DNA of 64,000 nt from contig JAEEYQ010000031.1 of the NCBI GenBank assembly GCA_016288215.1, positions 1 to 64,000 on the forward strand. The letters run 5' to 3'. The DNA comes from Lentisphaeria bacterium (GTDB taxonomy: Bacteria; Verrucomicrobiota; Lentisphaeria; Oligosphaerales; Oligosphaeraceae). Numbering within the stretch: position 1 is the first letter of the stretch; each line of letters opens with the position of its first letter. This document shows, in pieces, positions 9,011 through 17,832 of the stretch. The position numbers and the translations under genes are program-made. The notes beneath the pieces are model-generated. The model saw only the letters and a list, made by a program, of their open reading frames with translations. It had not been told where the DNA came from and ran no database searches.

Positions 9011-9438
9011 CATCCGAATCGGCAACTTTTGCGGGGCCAATCGGCAGCTTTTCGCCCGAATCGGCAGCTTTTGCCGCGCCAATCGGCAGCTTTTCATCCG
9101 AATCGGCAGCTTTTGCGGGGCCAATCGGCAGCTTTTGCGGGGCCAATCGGCAGCTTTTCATCCGAATCGGCAGCTTTTGCGGGGCCAATCGGCAGCTTTT
9201 GCGGGGCCAATCGGCAGCTTTTCGCCCGAATCGGCAGCTTTTCATCCGAATCGGCAACTTTTGCGGGGCCAATCGGCAGCTTTTCGCCCGAATCGGCAGC
9301 TTTTGCCGCGCCAATCGGCAGCTTTTCATCCGAATCGGCAGCTTTTGCGGGCCAATCGGCAACTTTTCGTCCGAATCGGCAACTTTTGCCATGACAAGAA
9401 TCGGCAAGTTTTCATTTGAATCGGCAGCTTTTGATACA
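9011..9438. repeat. 20-unit tandem array with core AATCGGCAGCTTTT
   Basis: Twenty copies of a 14-nt core (AATCGGCAGCTTTT, some with CAAC for CAGC) are each followed by a 6-8-nt tail. Four tails recur: A GCGGGGCC, B CGCCCG, C CATCCG and D GCCGCGCC, giving units of 22 or 20 bp. The tail order is A B D C A A C A A B C A B D C A, then diverged units. The run A B D C A occurs twice, both times starting with a CAAC variant core, and C A A occurs twice in tandem, so blocks of units have been duplicated. The last four units are degenerate. Confidence 0.95.
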
Positions 9439-9495
9439 CTACCTCGCCGATTGATTTTCTGCTGCTCTTTCTGTCTTTGGCTCTTGGCCGACCAT

Positions 9496-9553
9496 GTCCC
9501 GCGGCCTGTGAGGTTGCGATTTTGCCGCCATGGCGTTGCCTTGATACAGGCTG
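9496..9553 (+). repeat. Right copy of direct repeat flanking the tandem array
   Basis: Partner of the repeat at 8888. It lies just before the AT palindrome and the dehydrogenase start, so it may be the original dehydrogenase upstream region that was copied to the far side of the array. Confidence 0.85.
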
Positions 9554-9630
9554 TTTTCCCTATATATTAATAGGTATAGCAACAAGACGCCACGGACGGT
9601 GGCGTGGCAACGACAAACAGGAGACAAGCC

Positions 9631-10665
9631 ATGTTGGCAGCCGTTTTGAAAGACTTCAACAACCTCGTGTTGGAAGATGTGCCCGTGCCCGAGCCAGGGC
9701 CGCGGGAAGTGTTGGTCCGCATCAAATCCTGTGGCTTCTGCGCCACGGACTACAAGGCGATCAAAGGGATACGCCGCAATGTCACCTTCCCCCTAATTCC
9801 CGGCCATGAGCCCAGCGGCGTCATTGCGGCCGTCGGCTCCGACGTGCGGCATTTCAAGGTGGGGGACGAGGTCATCTGCCAGCCGTCCGGCTACTGCGGC
9901 CTCTGCCCCGCCTGCCGCTCCGGCAACACCCATTACTGCGAGCATGCCTACACCACAGGCGGCGACGGACCGGACGACGTGCGGCCAGGCGCCTTCGCCG
10001 AATACATGGTGACGGGAGAGGAGACCATCTTCCTCAAGCCGGCCTGCATCAGCTTTGACGCCGCCGCCCTCACGGAACCCCTCTCCGGCGCATGGAAAGG
10101 CGTGGTGCAGAAAAGCGAGATCAAAGTCGGCGACGACGTGGTCATCATCGGCACGGGCGGCATCGGACTGCTTTGCCTGATGGTCGCCAAAGCCGCCGGC
10201 GCGGGCCGTCTCATCGCCATCGACGGCAGCGAATTCGCCCGCAACAACGCGAAGACCATTGGCGGCGCCACCCATGTCATCGACGTGCGTACGCCAGACA
10301 TACGCAAACAGGTCTACGACATCATGCCTGACGGACCAGATCTGGTCGTTGAGGCGGCGGGACCCATTGAGGCCGTCAACCTGATGACCAGTCTGCTCCG
10401 CCGCGGAACCCGCTGGAACGTCTTCGGCATCACGACCCACGAGACCTTCCAGCTGGACGGCGGACTGACCCACTTTCTGGAGGCGCGAATGGACTCCAGC
10501 TTCGGCACCACGCCCACGGCCATGCACAACGCCATCCGACTCATGGAGCGGGGGCTTGTGGATCCCGAAAAGATTGTCTCCCACCGCTTTCCGCTGTCCA
10601 AGATTCACAAGGCCGTGGAAACCATGGGGACGCCTGGCCGCAACAAAGTCATCATCAATCCATAG
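9631..10665 (+). CDS. Zinc-dependent alcohol/polyol dehydrogenase (MDR family)
   Basis: The 344-residue protein is a medium-chain dehydrogenase/reductase that oxidises an alcohol or polyol with NAD(P). The catalytic zinc ligands are visible as SCGFCATDYK and GHEPSG, the structural zinc cysteines in CGLCPACRSGNTHYC, and the Rossmann motif as GTGGIGLL. The substrate cannot be read from the sequence; sorbitol/threonine-dehydrogenase-like relatives are closest by pattern. ATG at 9631 is chosen because AGGAGA lies 8 bases upstream; a GTG at 9604 is in frame but has no site. An SDR oxidoreductase follows after 12 bp, so the two probably act in one catabolic route. Confidence 0.9.
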   Translation: MLAAVLKDFNNLVLEDVPVPEPGPREVLVRIKSCGFCATDYKAIKGIRRNVTFPLIPGHEPSGVIAAVGSDVRHFKVGDEVICQPSGYCGLCPACRSGNTHYCEHAYTTGGDGPDDVRPGAFAEYMVTGEETIFLKPACISFDAAALTEPLSGAWKGVVQKSEIKVGDDVVIIGTGGIGLLCLMVAKAAGAGRLIAIDGSEFARNNAKTIGGATHVIDVRTPDIRKQVYDIMPDGPDLVVEAAGPIEAVNLMTSLLRRGTRWNVFGITTHETFQLDGGLTHFLEARMDSSFGTTPTAMHNAIRLMERGLVDPEKIVSHRFPLSKIHKAVETMGTPGRNKVIINP

Positions 10666-10677
10666 GAGGGAAAGGCC

Positions 10678-11421
10678 ATGACGGACGAATTCAACGGCAA
10701 AGTGGCCGTGGTGACAGGAGGCAGCTCCGGAATCGGCGGCGCCGTGGTCAAGGAGCTGGCCCAAAGGGGATGCCGCGCCTATTTCTGCTCACGGCATGGT
10801 GACGAGTTTGATCTGGCCGGGCAGACCGGCGGGCTGGCCATTGGGGCCACCTGCGACTTGACGGACAGCCGACAGACTCAGGCATGGATTGCCGATGTCA
10901 TTGCAAAAGAAGGACATATTGACTATCTGGTCAACAACGTGGCCTTTGACGGACGCCGCGCCTTCGCGGAGGCCACCTTGGAAGAATACGACCAATTCAT
11001 CGCCATCAACCTGAAGGCGGCCTTCGTCACGGCCCAGGCGGCCCTGCCAGGGCTGCGAGCCGGCTCGGGGCGGGCCATCGTCAGCATGGGCACCACCAAC
11101 TGGATGTTGGGGCTGTCCCCCTTCACCCTCTACTCCTCCGCCAAATCCGGCCTGATTGGCTTCACGCGGGCGTTGGCGAGAGAATTGGGACCGGAGGGAA
11201 TCCGCGCCAACATGGTGTCCCCTGGCTGGGTCATGACCGCCAAGCAGCTGGAACTCTATGTGACAGAACAGGATAAGAAAGATTTGCTACGGGATCAGGC
11301 CCTGCCCTTCCTGCTGGAGGAGGCCCACATCGTCCCGCCGATTCTCTTCCTGCTGTCAGAGGGGGCGAAGGCCATCACGGGACAGAATTTGGTGGTCGAT
11401 GCAGGGAAATACATGCAGTAG
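10678..11421 (+). CDS. SDR-family oxidoreductase
   Basis: A classical short-chain dehydrogenase of 247 residues. It shows the cofactor motif VTGGSSGIGG near residue 13, the NNVAFDG segment in place of NNAG, a Ser in SMGTTNW and the catalytic pair in YSSAKSG (YxxxK). The C-terminal GQNLVVDAG is usual for the family. Its start follows AGGAGGGAAAGGCC and lies 12 bp after the zinc dehydrogenase, so both are likely one transcription unit for sugar or polyol metabolism. The exact substrate is unknown. Confidence 0.9.
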   Translation: MTDEFNGKVAVVTGGSSGIGGAVVKELAQRGCRAYFCSRHGDEFDLAGQTGGLAIGATCDLTDSRQTQAWIADVIAKEGHIDYLVNNVAFDGRRAFAEATLEEYDQFIAINLKAAFVTAQAALPGLRAGSGRAIVSMGTTNWMLGLSPFTLYSSAKSGLIGFTRALARELGPEGIRANMVSPGWVMTAKQLELYVTEQDKKDLLRDQALPFLLEEAHIVPPILFLLSEGAKAITGQNLVVDAGKYMQ

Positions 11422-11565
11422 CCATTGATAACGACCGCCGCCGGAACAGAGAAGGAGACGCCACTCCTTCTTTGTTCTGTCCGTGGGCTGCGCTTTGCTC
11501 CACACACGACAGGTTCTTGCCGCCACTACGCGGCCTCCCCGCAAGCTGAAACATTGCTTTGGGAA

Positions 11566-11672
11566 ACTCTAGTTAGCTCTAGAAGCTCTAGAAAATTTCT
11601 AACTCCTAACTGCTAACTTCTAACTGCTAACTAAATTCCTAATTCCTAATTCCTAATTTCTAATTCCTAATT
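11566..11672 (+). repeat. Composite CTAGA-palindrome plus heptamer repeat element, copy 1
   Basis: The element starts with overlapping TCTAGA palindromes (AGCTCTAGAAGCTCTAGAAA), then about five CTAACTN heptamers, then AAATTC and five CTAATTN heptamers, and ends four bases before the next start codon. Nearly the same element occurs at 33896-33998, and reversed or partial versions at 36002-36070 and 36293-36324. Confidence 0.9.
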
Positions 11673-11675
11673 GAC

Positions 11676-12578
11676 ATGTCCGTCATTGCCTTTCTGCTTG
11701 TTCTGATTTCCGCCTTCTCGCATGTGGGGTGGAATCTGCTGGCCAAGAAGAGTAAATTCTCCATTCCCTTCTACGCCATCATCTGCACCGTGCCGGCCAT
11801 CTTCTGGCTCCAGATGCTCTTCTGGACTCCTGTGGACTATTGGCACCTTCCGTGCCGCTTTTGGCTCTCCGTCATTTTGGGCTGCCTGTCGGAATTCTGC
11901 TATTGCGGCGCCATCGTGGGGACGTACCGCCGCATGGACATGTCCACCGCCTATCCGCTGATGCGGTCACTGGCGATTCCGATGACCATGGGGGTGTCCG
12001 CCTTTTTTGGCCTTGGGGCCGCCCTGTCTCCACTGGCCAAGCTGGGTATGATGGTGGTCTTTCTTGGCTGCTTTCTCATGCCGCTGCACTCCTTTTCCTC
12101 CTTCCGATTCTCCGAACTGCTGAACCCGGGCATGCTGTTCGTCCTTCTCGTCTCGTTGGGAACCACCGGCTACACCATCTTCGACAGCATATCGCAACAT
12201 ATTCTTGCAGAAGAATTTGCAGAAATATCAAAACCCGTTCGGTCGCTGACCTTCTATGCCATCCGCTGTCTGACTCTGATTGCCATTCTCTGGAGCTGCA
12301 TCCTGCTGATTCCCTCCCAACGGGCCATTGCCAAAGACTACATCGTCAGCCGGAATCCTACTCCATGGTACGGCGGCCTCTTCGCCGTCCTCTCCTATCC
12401 GCTGGTTATCCTGGCCATGAACTATGTGAACAACGTCTCCTATATTCAGGCTTTCCGTCAGCTGGGGATGCCCATGGGACTGATTTTGGGCATCGTCGTC
12501 CTCAAGGAGCCCTGCACCCTCACCAAGTGTCTGGGCTGCGCCCTTTTGGCCATCGGCCTGATCATGACATGCCTGTGA
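11676..12578 (+). CDS. DMT-superfamily (EamA-like) permease
   Basis: A hydrophobic 300-residue protein with about ten predicted membrane spans in two repeated halves, the architecture of EamA/drug-metabolite transporters. It begins MSVIAFLLVLISAFSHVGWNLLAKKS, as in EamA proteins where a conserved Asn/Trp/Lys stretch follows the first helix, and ends in another helix after LKEPCTLTKCLG, the usual conserved Glu-Pro loop. The transported compound is unknown. The start codon lies directly after a heptamer repeat element with no visible ribosome site, which is odd; a later start is possible but would remove the first helix. Confidence 0.8.
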   Translation: MSVIAFLLVLISAFSHVGWNLLAKKSKFSIPFYAIICTVPAIFWLQMLFWTPVDYWHLPCRFWLSVILGCLSEFCYCGAIVGTYRRMDMSTAYPLMRSLAIPMTMGVSAFFGLGAALSPLAKLGMMVVFLGCFLMPLHSFSSFRFSELLNPGMLFVLLVSLGTTGYTIFDSISQHILAEEFAEISKPVRSLTFYAIRCLTLIAILWSCILLIPSQRAIAKDYIVSRNPTPWYGGLFAVLSYPLVILAMNYVNNVSYIQAFRQLGMPMGLILGIVVLKEPCTLTKCLGCALLAIGLIMTCL

Positions 12579-12710
12579 CATTCCCCTGCCCTTGCGGCGG
12601 CCCCCCATGAAAATGATTTCCTTTCCGCTCCGTGATTGTCAACTGAAAATCTTCTATTACATTATGTCATGTGACAAGTTAACCGCAGAATCGAATCCAT
12701 CGGAGTAGAC

Positions 12711-13836
12711 ATGACACGCGAGGAATTGCAACGCAAAGTGGACGAGGCGCAGCAGCGCGTCGAACACTTGAGGGGGTTTCTTTGACATCGCCGGCAAGAA
12801 GGAACGACTGGAGCTTCTTGAAGCGCAGATGACCCGACAGGACTTCTGGGACCGTCGGGAAGCCGCCCAGGAGACCGTCAACGAAGTCGCCTCCATCAAA
12901 AATGTACTGGAGCCCTTCCGCAAAATGGAATCGCGGGTCGAGGACTTTGCCGTATTGGCGGAACTGGCGGAGATGGAGGGGGACGAATCCCCCATGTACA
13001 CCGAGGCGGACGCCACGTGGACAACTCTGCAGGAGGAGCTAGACAGGCTGGAGCTGGTCAGCTTCCTCTCCGGCAAGATGGACAACAACAACGCCATCGT
13101 CACCATCCACGCCGGCGCCGGCGGCACCGAGTCCTGCGACTGGTGCAACATGCTCTTGCGCATGTACATCCATTGGATGGACAACCATCACTACTCCTAC
13201 ACCATCGAAGACCTGCAGCCGGGGGACGAGGCGGGCACCAAAATGGTCGTCTTCACCGTGCAGGGGGATTTCGCCTATGGCTATCTGAAGGCGGAGAAAG
13301 GCGTCCATCGGCTGGTCCGCATCTCCCCCTTTGACGCCAACAAGCGCCGCCACACCTCCTTCGCCTCCGTCGACGTGCTGCCCGAAATCAACGATGACAT
13401 CAACATCGTCATCAACGAAGCCGATCTGCGCATCGACACCTTCCGCGCCTCTGGCGCCGGCGGACAGCACATCAACCGGACGGACAGCGCCGTCCGTCTG
13501 ACCCATCTGCCCACGGGCATTGTCGTCACCTGCCAAAGCGAGCGGTCGCAGCATAAGAACAAAGCGAACGCCATGCGCATTCTGAAGGCCCGCCTCTACG
13601 AGCTGGAGGAGAACAAACGGCGGGCGGAGCACGCCGCCGAGTCCGCCGCGAAGGGCGACAATGCATGGGGCAACCAGATCCGCTCCTACGTCGTGCAGCC
13701 GTACCAGCTGGTCAAGGACCTGCGGACGGAGGCGGAGACCAGCAACATCAACGCCGTCCTTGACGGCGACATCGACATGTTCATTGAGGCGTGGCTCCGC
13801 GCCGGCCAGCCACAGTCACGAGCCACCGCCGAATAG
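12711..13836 (+). CDS. prfB: Peptide chain release factor 2, with programmed +1 frameshift
   Basis: RF2 recognises UGA and UAA and triggers peptide release. Translation starts at ATG 12711 (GGAG upstream) and reads 24 codons to AGG GGG TTT CTT TGA C; the TGA is at 12783-12785. Moving one base forward at CTT continues in frame as Asp-Ile-Ala-Gly, giving about 374 residues. The AGGGGG internal Shine-Dalgarno, CTT slippery codon and TGA C context match the autoregulatory site of Escherichia coli RF2. The SPF stop-codon motif (about residues 205-207) and the catalytic GGQ (about 250-252) are present. When RF2 is scarce, slow UGA decoding favours the shift. The coordinates span both frames. Confidence 0.96.
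12771..12786 (+). promoter_or_regulatory. RF2 programmed frameshift site
   Basis: AGGGGGTTTCTTTGAC: internal Shine-Dalgarno AGGGGG, three-base gap, slippery CTT and in-frame TGA followed by C. Everything needed for the known RF2 feedback loop is here. Confidence 0.95.
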
Positions 13837-13909
13837 GATTCTCTTATACCATATATATTATATATCGTTCAACGATTCCAAACAACCCAACCATTCAAAG
13901 GAGAAAATC

Positions 13910-15901
13910 ATGACCTGCAAATGCGCAACCTTCAAAAAAGCCGTTGACACCGTCCGTCTGCTTGCCGCCGACGGCGTGCAGAAAGCCAATTCCGGCCATC
14001 CGGGCATGCCCATGGGCGCCGCGGACGCCGCGTTCACCCTGTGGAACGACATTCTGCGCTTCAACCCCGACGACCCCACCTGGCTGGGCCGCGACCGCTT
14101 CGTCCTTTCCGCCGGCCACGGCTCCATGCTCATCTACACGCTGCTCCATCTCTTCGGCTATGGCCTGACCATGGACGACCTGAAGAGCTTCCGCCAGCTG
14201 AACAGCAAGTGCCCCGGCCATCCCGAATACGGCCACACCAAAGGCGTCGAAGTCACCACGGGACCGCTGGCCTCCGGACTGGCCTCCGCCGTCGGCATGG
14301 CCATTGGCATGAAGCAGTTCAAGGCCCAAATCGGCGGCTGCGACTGCCTCTTCAACCAGAAGGTCTATGTGATCAGCGGTGACGGCTGCTTCATGGAAGG
14401 CACCTCCCACGAAGCCTGCTCCCTGGCCGGCCATCTGAAGCTGGACAACCTGGTCGTCTTCTACGATGACAACGACATCTCCATCGAAGGCTCCACGGAC
14501 ATCACGCACACGGAAGACGTGGGCGCCCGCTTCGCCGCCTACGGATGGGAAGTGCTGCGCATTGACGGACAGGACGTCCGCCAGCTGAAGTCCGCCTTCG
14601 AATATGCGAAGGCCTACAAGGGCAAGCCCGTTCTGGTCATCGGCAAGACCATCATCGGCAAAGGCTCCCCGAATCTGGCCGGCAAGGCCTCCTGCCACGG
14701 CGCGCCGTTGGGCGCGGAGGAACTGGCGGCCACGAAGGTGGCCCTCGGCTTCGACCCCAACGCGTCCTTCGTCGTGCCGGATGAAGTCCGTGCGCTGTGC
14801 AACGAGACCATCGCCGCCAAGAAGGCCGCCGCAGCGGAATGGGATGCGAAATTCGCCGAATTCAAGTCGAAACTGGCGGATGACAAGAAGGCGCTTCTGG
14901 ATGCCCTGCTGAACCGCACGGTTCCCTGCGACATTCTAGACCAGCTGCTCAAGGCTGTTCCCGAAAAGGCAACGGCCACCCGCAACTCCGGCGGTACCAT
15001 CATGCAGAAGGCCGCGGAACTGGTTCCCGCTCTCGTGGGCGGCTCCGCCGACCTGAACCCCAGCACCAAGACCTATCTCAAGGCCGGCGGCGACTTCGAC
15101 TCCACCAACTGGGCCGGCCGCAACATCCACTACGGCGTGCGCGAACTGGCCATGGGCCTCATCAGCAACGGCCTCGCCCTCTGCGGCAACGCCATCCCGT
15201 TCAGCTCCACCTTCATGGTCTTCTCCGACTATATGAAGCCCGCCATCCGTCTGGCCGCCCTGCAGAAACTGCATGAAATCTACGTGTTCACCCACGACTC
15301 CATCTTCGTCGGCGAAGACGGCCCGACCCATCAGCCCATTGAGCAGCTGGCCATGTTCCGCAGCATTCCCGGCCTCATCACCATCCGTCCCGCGGAGTCC
15401 CACGAAGTGGCCCACGCCTGGGCGACGGCCCTGAAGGCGGACTGCCCCGTCATCCTCTGCCTGACCCGCCAGACGCTGCCCAATCTGCCGGAAGACGTTG
15501 TGGCCAAGATGGATGTGGCCAAAGGCGCCTATGTGGTCTCCAGCGACGCGAACTTCGAGCTGATTCTCATCGCCAGCGGCTCCGAACTGCAGGTCGCCAT
15601 GGGCGCCGCCGACACGCTGCGTCAGGCCGGCAAGAAGGTCCGCGTGGTCTCCATGCCCAGCTGGGAGCTCTTCGAGAAGCAGAGCGCCGAATACAAGGAG
15701 TCCGTCCTTCCCGCCGCCTGCGCGAAGCGCATCTCCGTGGAAGCCGGCTCCACCTTCGGCTGGCAGCGCTATGTGGGCGACAAGGGCCTGAGCATCGGCA
15801 TCGACCACTTCGGCGCCTCCGCCCCCTGCGAGCTGCTCGCGAAGATGTATGGCTTCTCCGCTGAATCCGTGGCGGAAAAGGCCCTCGCCTATCTGAAATA
15901 G
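13910..15901 (+). CDS. tkt: Transketolase
   Basis: Transketolase moves two-carbon ketol units between sugar phosphates in the non-oxidative pentose phosphate pathway, using thiamine diphosphate. The 663-residue length equals the classical enzyme. Signatures are [15 protein letters not shown] near the N-terminus, the TPP/Mg site GDGCFMEG and DDNDISIEG, the second domain [27 protein letters not shown] and the C-terminal [10 protein letters not shown]. The ATG at 13910 has AAAGGAG seven bases upstream; an open frame further upstream overlaps prfB in another frame and is not used. An AT-rich motif with TTATACCATATATATT lies about 50 bp upstream and may hold the promoter. Confidence 0.96.
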   Translation: MTCKCATFKKAVDTVRLLAADGVQKANSGHPGMPMGAADAAFTLWNDILRFNPDDPTWLGRDRFVLSAGHGSMLIYTLLHLFGYGLTMDDLKSFRQLNSKCPGHPEYGHTKGVEVTTGPLASGLASAVGMAIGMKQFKAQIGGCDCLFNQKVYVISGDGCFMEGTSHEACSLAGHLKLDNLVVFYDDNDISIEGSTDITHTEDVGARFAAYGWEVLRIDGQDVRQLKSAFEYAKAYKGKPVLVIGKTIIGKGSPNLAGKASCHGAPLGAEELAATKVALGFDPNASFVVPDEVRALCNETIAAKKAAAAEWDAKFAEFKSKLADDKKALLDALLNRTVPCDILDQLLKAVPEKATATRNSGGTIMQKAAELVPALVGGSADLNPSTKTYLKAGGDFDSTNWAGRNIHYGVRELAMGLISNGLALCGNAIPFSSTFMVFSDYMKPAIRLAALQKLHEIYVFTHDSIFVGEDGPTHQPIEQLAMFRSIPGLITIRPAESHEVAHAWATALKADCPVILCLTRQTLPNLPEDVVAKMDVAKGAYVVSSDANFELILIASGSELQVAMGAADTLRQAGKKVRVVSMPSWELFEKQSAEYKESVLPAACAKRISVEAGSTFGWQRYVGDKGLSIGIDHFGASAPCELLAKMYGFSAESVAEKALAYLK

Positions 15902-15912
15902 GAAACCCTGAC

Positions 15913-15949
15913 GGCGGGAGCCCCGACGGCGCGCCGCGGGCTTCCCGCC
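15913..15949 (+). terminator. GC-rich hairpin after transketolase
   Basis: GGCGGGAGCCC pairs with GGGCTTCCCGCC, one base bulged, around a CGGCGCGCCG palindrome, starting 11 bases after the tkt stop. No T-run follows, so it may slow polymerase or protect the 3' end rather than terminate. Confidence 0.5.
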
Positions 15950-15986
15950 AACTTCCGCCTCTGCGGGGCCGGAGCAATCATATTCG

Positions 15987-17156
15987 ATGAATGTATCCCT
16001 AGACCATGTCAGCAAACGGTATCCGGACGGGACGGCGGCGGTCAGCGACGTCTGTCTTCAGATTGAAGACGGCGAGTTCATTGTGCTGGTCGGGCCGTCC
16101 GGCTGCGGTAAATCCACCACGCTGCGCATGATCGCCGGCCTGGAGCAGGCCAGCGAGGGAACCATCCGAATCGGCGACCGCATCGTCAACGACGTCCTTC
16201 CGAAGGACCGAAACGTGGCGATGGTCTTCCAAAACTACGCCCTTTACCCCGACAAGACCGTCTACGAGAATTTGGCTTTCTGCTTGCGGATGAGGGACTT
16301 CCTGCCGCGCCATCCGGACGAGGGCGGCGTTGGCGGTTTCTTCCGTCACCGCGCCCGCCGCAAGGCGGAGATTGACCGACGGGTTCGGGAGGCCGCCCAA
16401 CTGCTTGGCATCACGGACTATCTGCAACGCCGCCCCGCCGCATTGTCCGGCGGTCAGCGGCAGCGGGTGGCGTTGGGCCGCTGCATTGTCCGCAACCCGG
16501 ATGTCTTCCTCTTTGACGAGCCGCTTTCCAATCTGGACGCGAAGATGCGGGTCCAGATGCGGGCGGAGATCATCCGCCTGCATCAGCGGCTGCGCTCCAC
16601 CATGGTCTACGTCACCCATGACCAGACGGAGGCCATGACCATGGGAGACCGCATCGTCGTCATGCAACATGGTGTCATTCAACAGATTGCGCCCCCCGTG
16701 GAGTTGTACGACCAGCCTGCCAATCTCTTCGTGGCGGGCTTCATCGGAACGCCGCCCATGAATCTTCTTCCCGTCACCTTGGAAAGGACGGAGGGCGGTT
16801 CCTTCATCCGCGGCGACGGCTTTACTCTGCCCCTTCCCGACCGCTGGTCGGCCACGCTGGCCGACACGACTCCTAACTCATTCAGCGGCAAGGAGTTACA
16901 ACTTGGAATACGCCCGGAGCATGTGGGCTCTCCTGCCGCCGAAGGGGACGTGCGGCTGCCGCGTCTGCAGGCGACCGTGGAATTCGTCGAACGCCTTGGC
17001 TCCGAAACCTGTCTCCATGTATGCGCGGGGGGCTCCCGTTTCATCGCGCAAGTGGATGCCCATTGCCCCGCCAAGCCAGGGGATGCCGTCGCGTTGGCCG
17101 TCCAGCTGGAGTCCGCCCATCTGTTCGACCCCAAAACCACCCTGCGAATCGTGTAG
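15987..17156 (+). CDS. Sugar ABC transporter ATP-binding protein (MalK/UgpC type)
   Basis: The 389-residue ATPase powers a carbohydrate or polyol importer at the inner membrane. Walker A is GPSGCGKST, Q-loop FQNYALYP, signature LSGGQRQRV, Walker B VFLFDEPLSNLD and switch His in YVTHDQTEA. The regulatory C-terminal TOBE/OB part follows from FIGTPPMNLLP with GIRPEHVG. A segment of about 25 residues between LRMRDF and EIDRRV, rich in Gly, Arg and His, is longer than in typical MalK. No permease or binding-protein genes are nearby, so it is likely a shared ATPase serving transporters elsewhere. Confidence 0.92.
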   Translation: MNVSLDHVSKRYPDGTAAVSDVCLQIEDGEFIVLVGPSGCGKSTTLRMIAGLEQASEGTIRIGDRIVNDVLPKDRNVAMVFQNYALYPDKTVYENLAFCLRMRDFLPRHPDEGGVGGFFRHRARRKAEIDRRVREAAQLLGITDYLQRRPAALSGGQRQRVALGRCIVRNPDVFLFDEPLSNLDAKMRVQMRAEIIRLHQRLRSTMVYVTHDQTEAMTMGDRIVVMQHGVIQQIAPPVELYDQPANLFVAGFIGTPPMNLLPVTLERTEGGSFIRGDGFTLPLPDRWSATLADTTPNSFSGKELQLGIRPEHVGSPAAEGDVRLPRLQATVEFVERLGSETCLHVCAGGSRFIAQVDAHCPAKPGDAVALAVQLESAHLFDPKTTLRIV

Positions 17157-17163
17157 GGGCGGC

Positions 17164-17775
17164 ATGCAGGCACGGGACGCATCATTTGTGGTTTTGGATT
17201 TTGAATGCACGGGCTGCTGGATGCAGGAGGTCAATCTGCCATGGCAGCTGGGCATGGTCTTCTTCCAGCAGGGCCAGGTCAATGGCACGCTGAGCTTCAG
17301 CCAGCTGCTGCATGTGCCGTCGGACTATGCGTTCAATCCCTACGCTCCGGGGCGTTGGGCCTCCCTGCGAGAGGAATTGGCGACGGCCCCCACCCTGCCG
17401 GAGCTGTGGCCGGAGCTGTGCACATGGCTGGAAGGCCGCATTCTCGTGGCCCACAACATCGCCACAGAACGGGCCCTGCTTCACCATGCCTTTCCCATGC
17501 ACCGCTTTGGGCCATGGATTGACACGCTGAAATTGACACGAAAATCCTATGCCGCCTTGCAAAATTACAAGTTGGAGCATATAATAGAAGAGTTGAATCT
17601 GGTGGACGCCATTCAGGAGCTCTGCCCCAACGGACAGCCCCATGACGCCCTCTACGACGCATGCGCCTGCGGAGCGCTCCTCGCCCATCTGCTTCAGCAC
17701 CCCGACTGGAGCCATGCGGATGTGGAACGGCTCCTCACCGTTTCAGACAAAAAACAAGCTATCTCACTGTTCTGA
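17164..17775 (+). CDS. DnaQ-like DEDDh 3'-5' exonuclease
   Basis: The 203-residue protein resembles the proofreading exonuclease domain of DNA polymerase III epsilon. Exo I is VVLDFECTG (DxE), Exo II lies in VAHNIATERALL, and Exo III is HDALYDACACGALL (HxxxxD). In Exo II the usual Asp position appears to hold Glu, a change seen in some relatives. It is too short for epsilon and lacks a GIY-YIG extension, so a stand-alone RNase or DNase role is more likely than replication proofreading. ATG 17164 follows AGGGGCGGC and comes 7 bp after the ATPase stop; the longer open frame upstream runs inside that gene. Confidence 0.8.
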   Translation: MQARDASFVVLDFECTGCWMQEVNLPWQLGMVFFQQGQVNGTLSFSQLLHVPSDYAFNPYAPGRWASLREELATAPTLPELWPELCTWLEGRILVAHNIATERALLHHAFPMHRFGPWIDTLKLTRKSYAALQNYKLEHIIEELNLVDAIQELCPNGQPHDALYDACACGALLAHLLQHPDWSHADVERLLTVSDKKQAISLF

Positions 17776-17832
17776 GTCCCCGGGACACGATGACACAAGT
17801 CCTTCTGACTCAGTAACTTACAGGACAATTTC

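Larger units (their letters stand above)
8708..9630. other. Gene-free region between cas3 and the alcohol dehydrogenase
   Basis: This 0.9-kb gap holds the cas promoter region, a 20-unit tandem repeat array (9011-9438), a ~58-bp imperfect direct repeat flanking the array, and the upstream region of the dehydrogenase with an AT palindrome CCTATATATTAATAGG at 9559-9574. Several long open frames cross the array in three plus-strand frames and on the minus strand, because the repeat unit contains no stop in those frames; they are not convincing genes. Confidence 0.8.

Noticed and set aside
9011-9438. Could the 20-unit array be a CRISPR?
   Set aside because: Tails are only 6-8 nt and drawn from four recurring types, so there are no unique spacers.
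8922-9570. Several overlapping open frames of 120-200 codons on both strands across the tandem array
   Set aside because: The repeat unit lacks stops in these frames, so long frames arise automatically. No ribosome site, no consistent frame across 20- and 22-bp units and no non-repeat domain.
9793-10764. Long minus-strand open frames opposite real genes (also 13039-13632, 14936-16015, 19626-20726, 26099-27346, 28042-29190, 49957-51561, 51324-52532, 56139-57293, 57311-58378)
   Set aside because: They mirror well-identified plus-strand genes with high GC at third positions and show no family motifs of their own.
16903-17163. Upstream extension of the DnaQ-like frame
   Set aside because: It lies within the ATPase gene in another frame; the ATG at 17164 has its own ribosome site and begins the domain.
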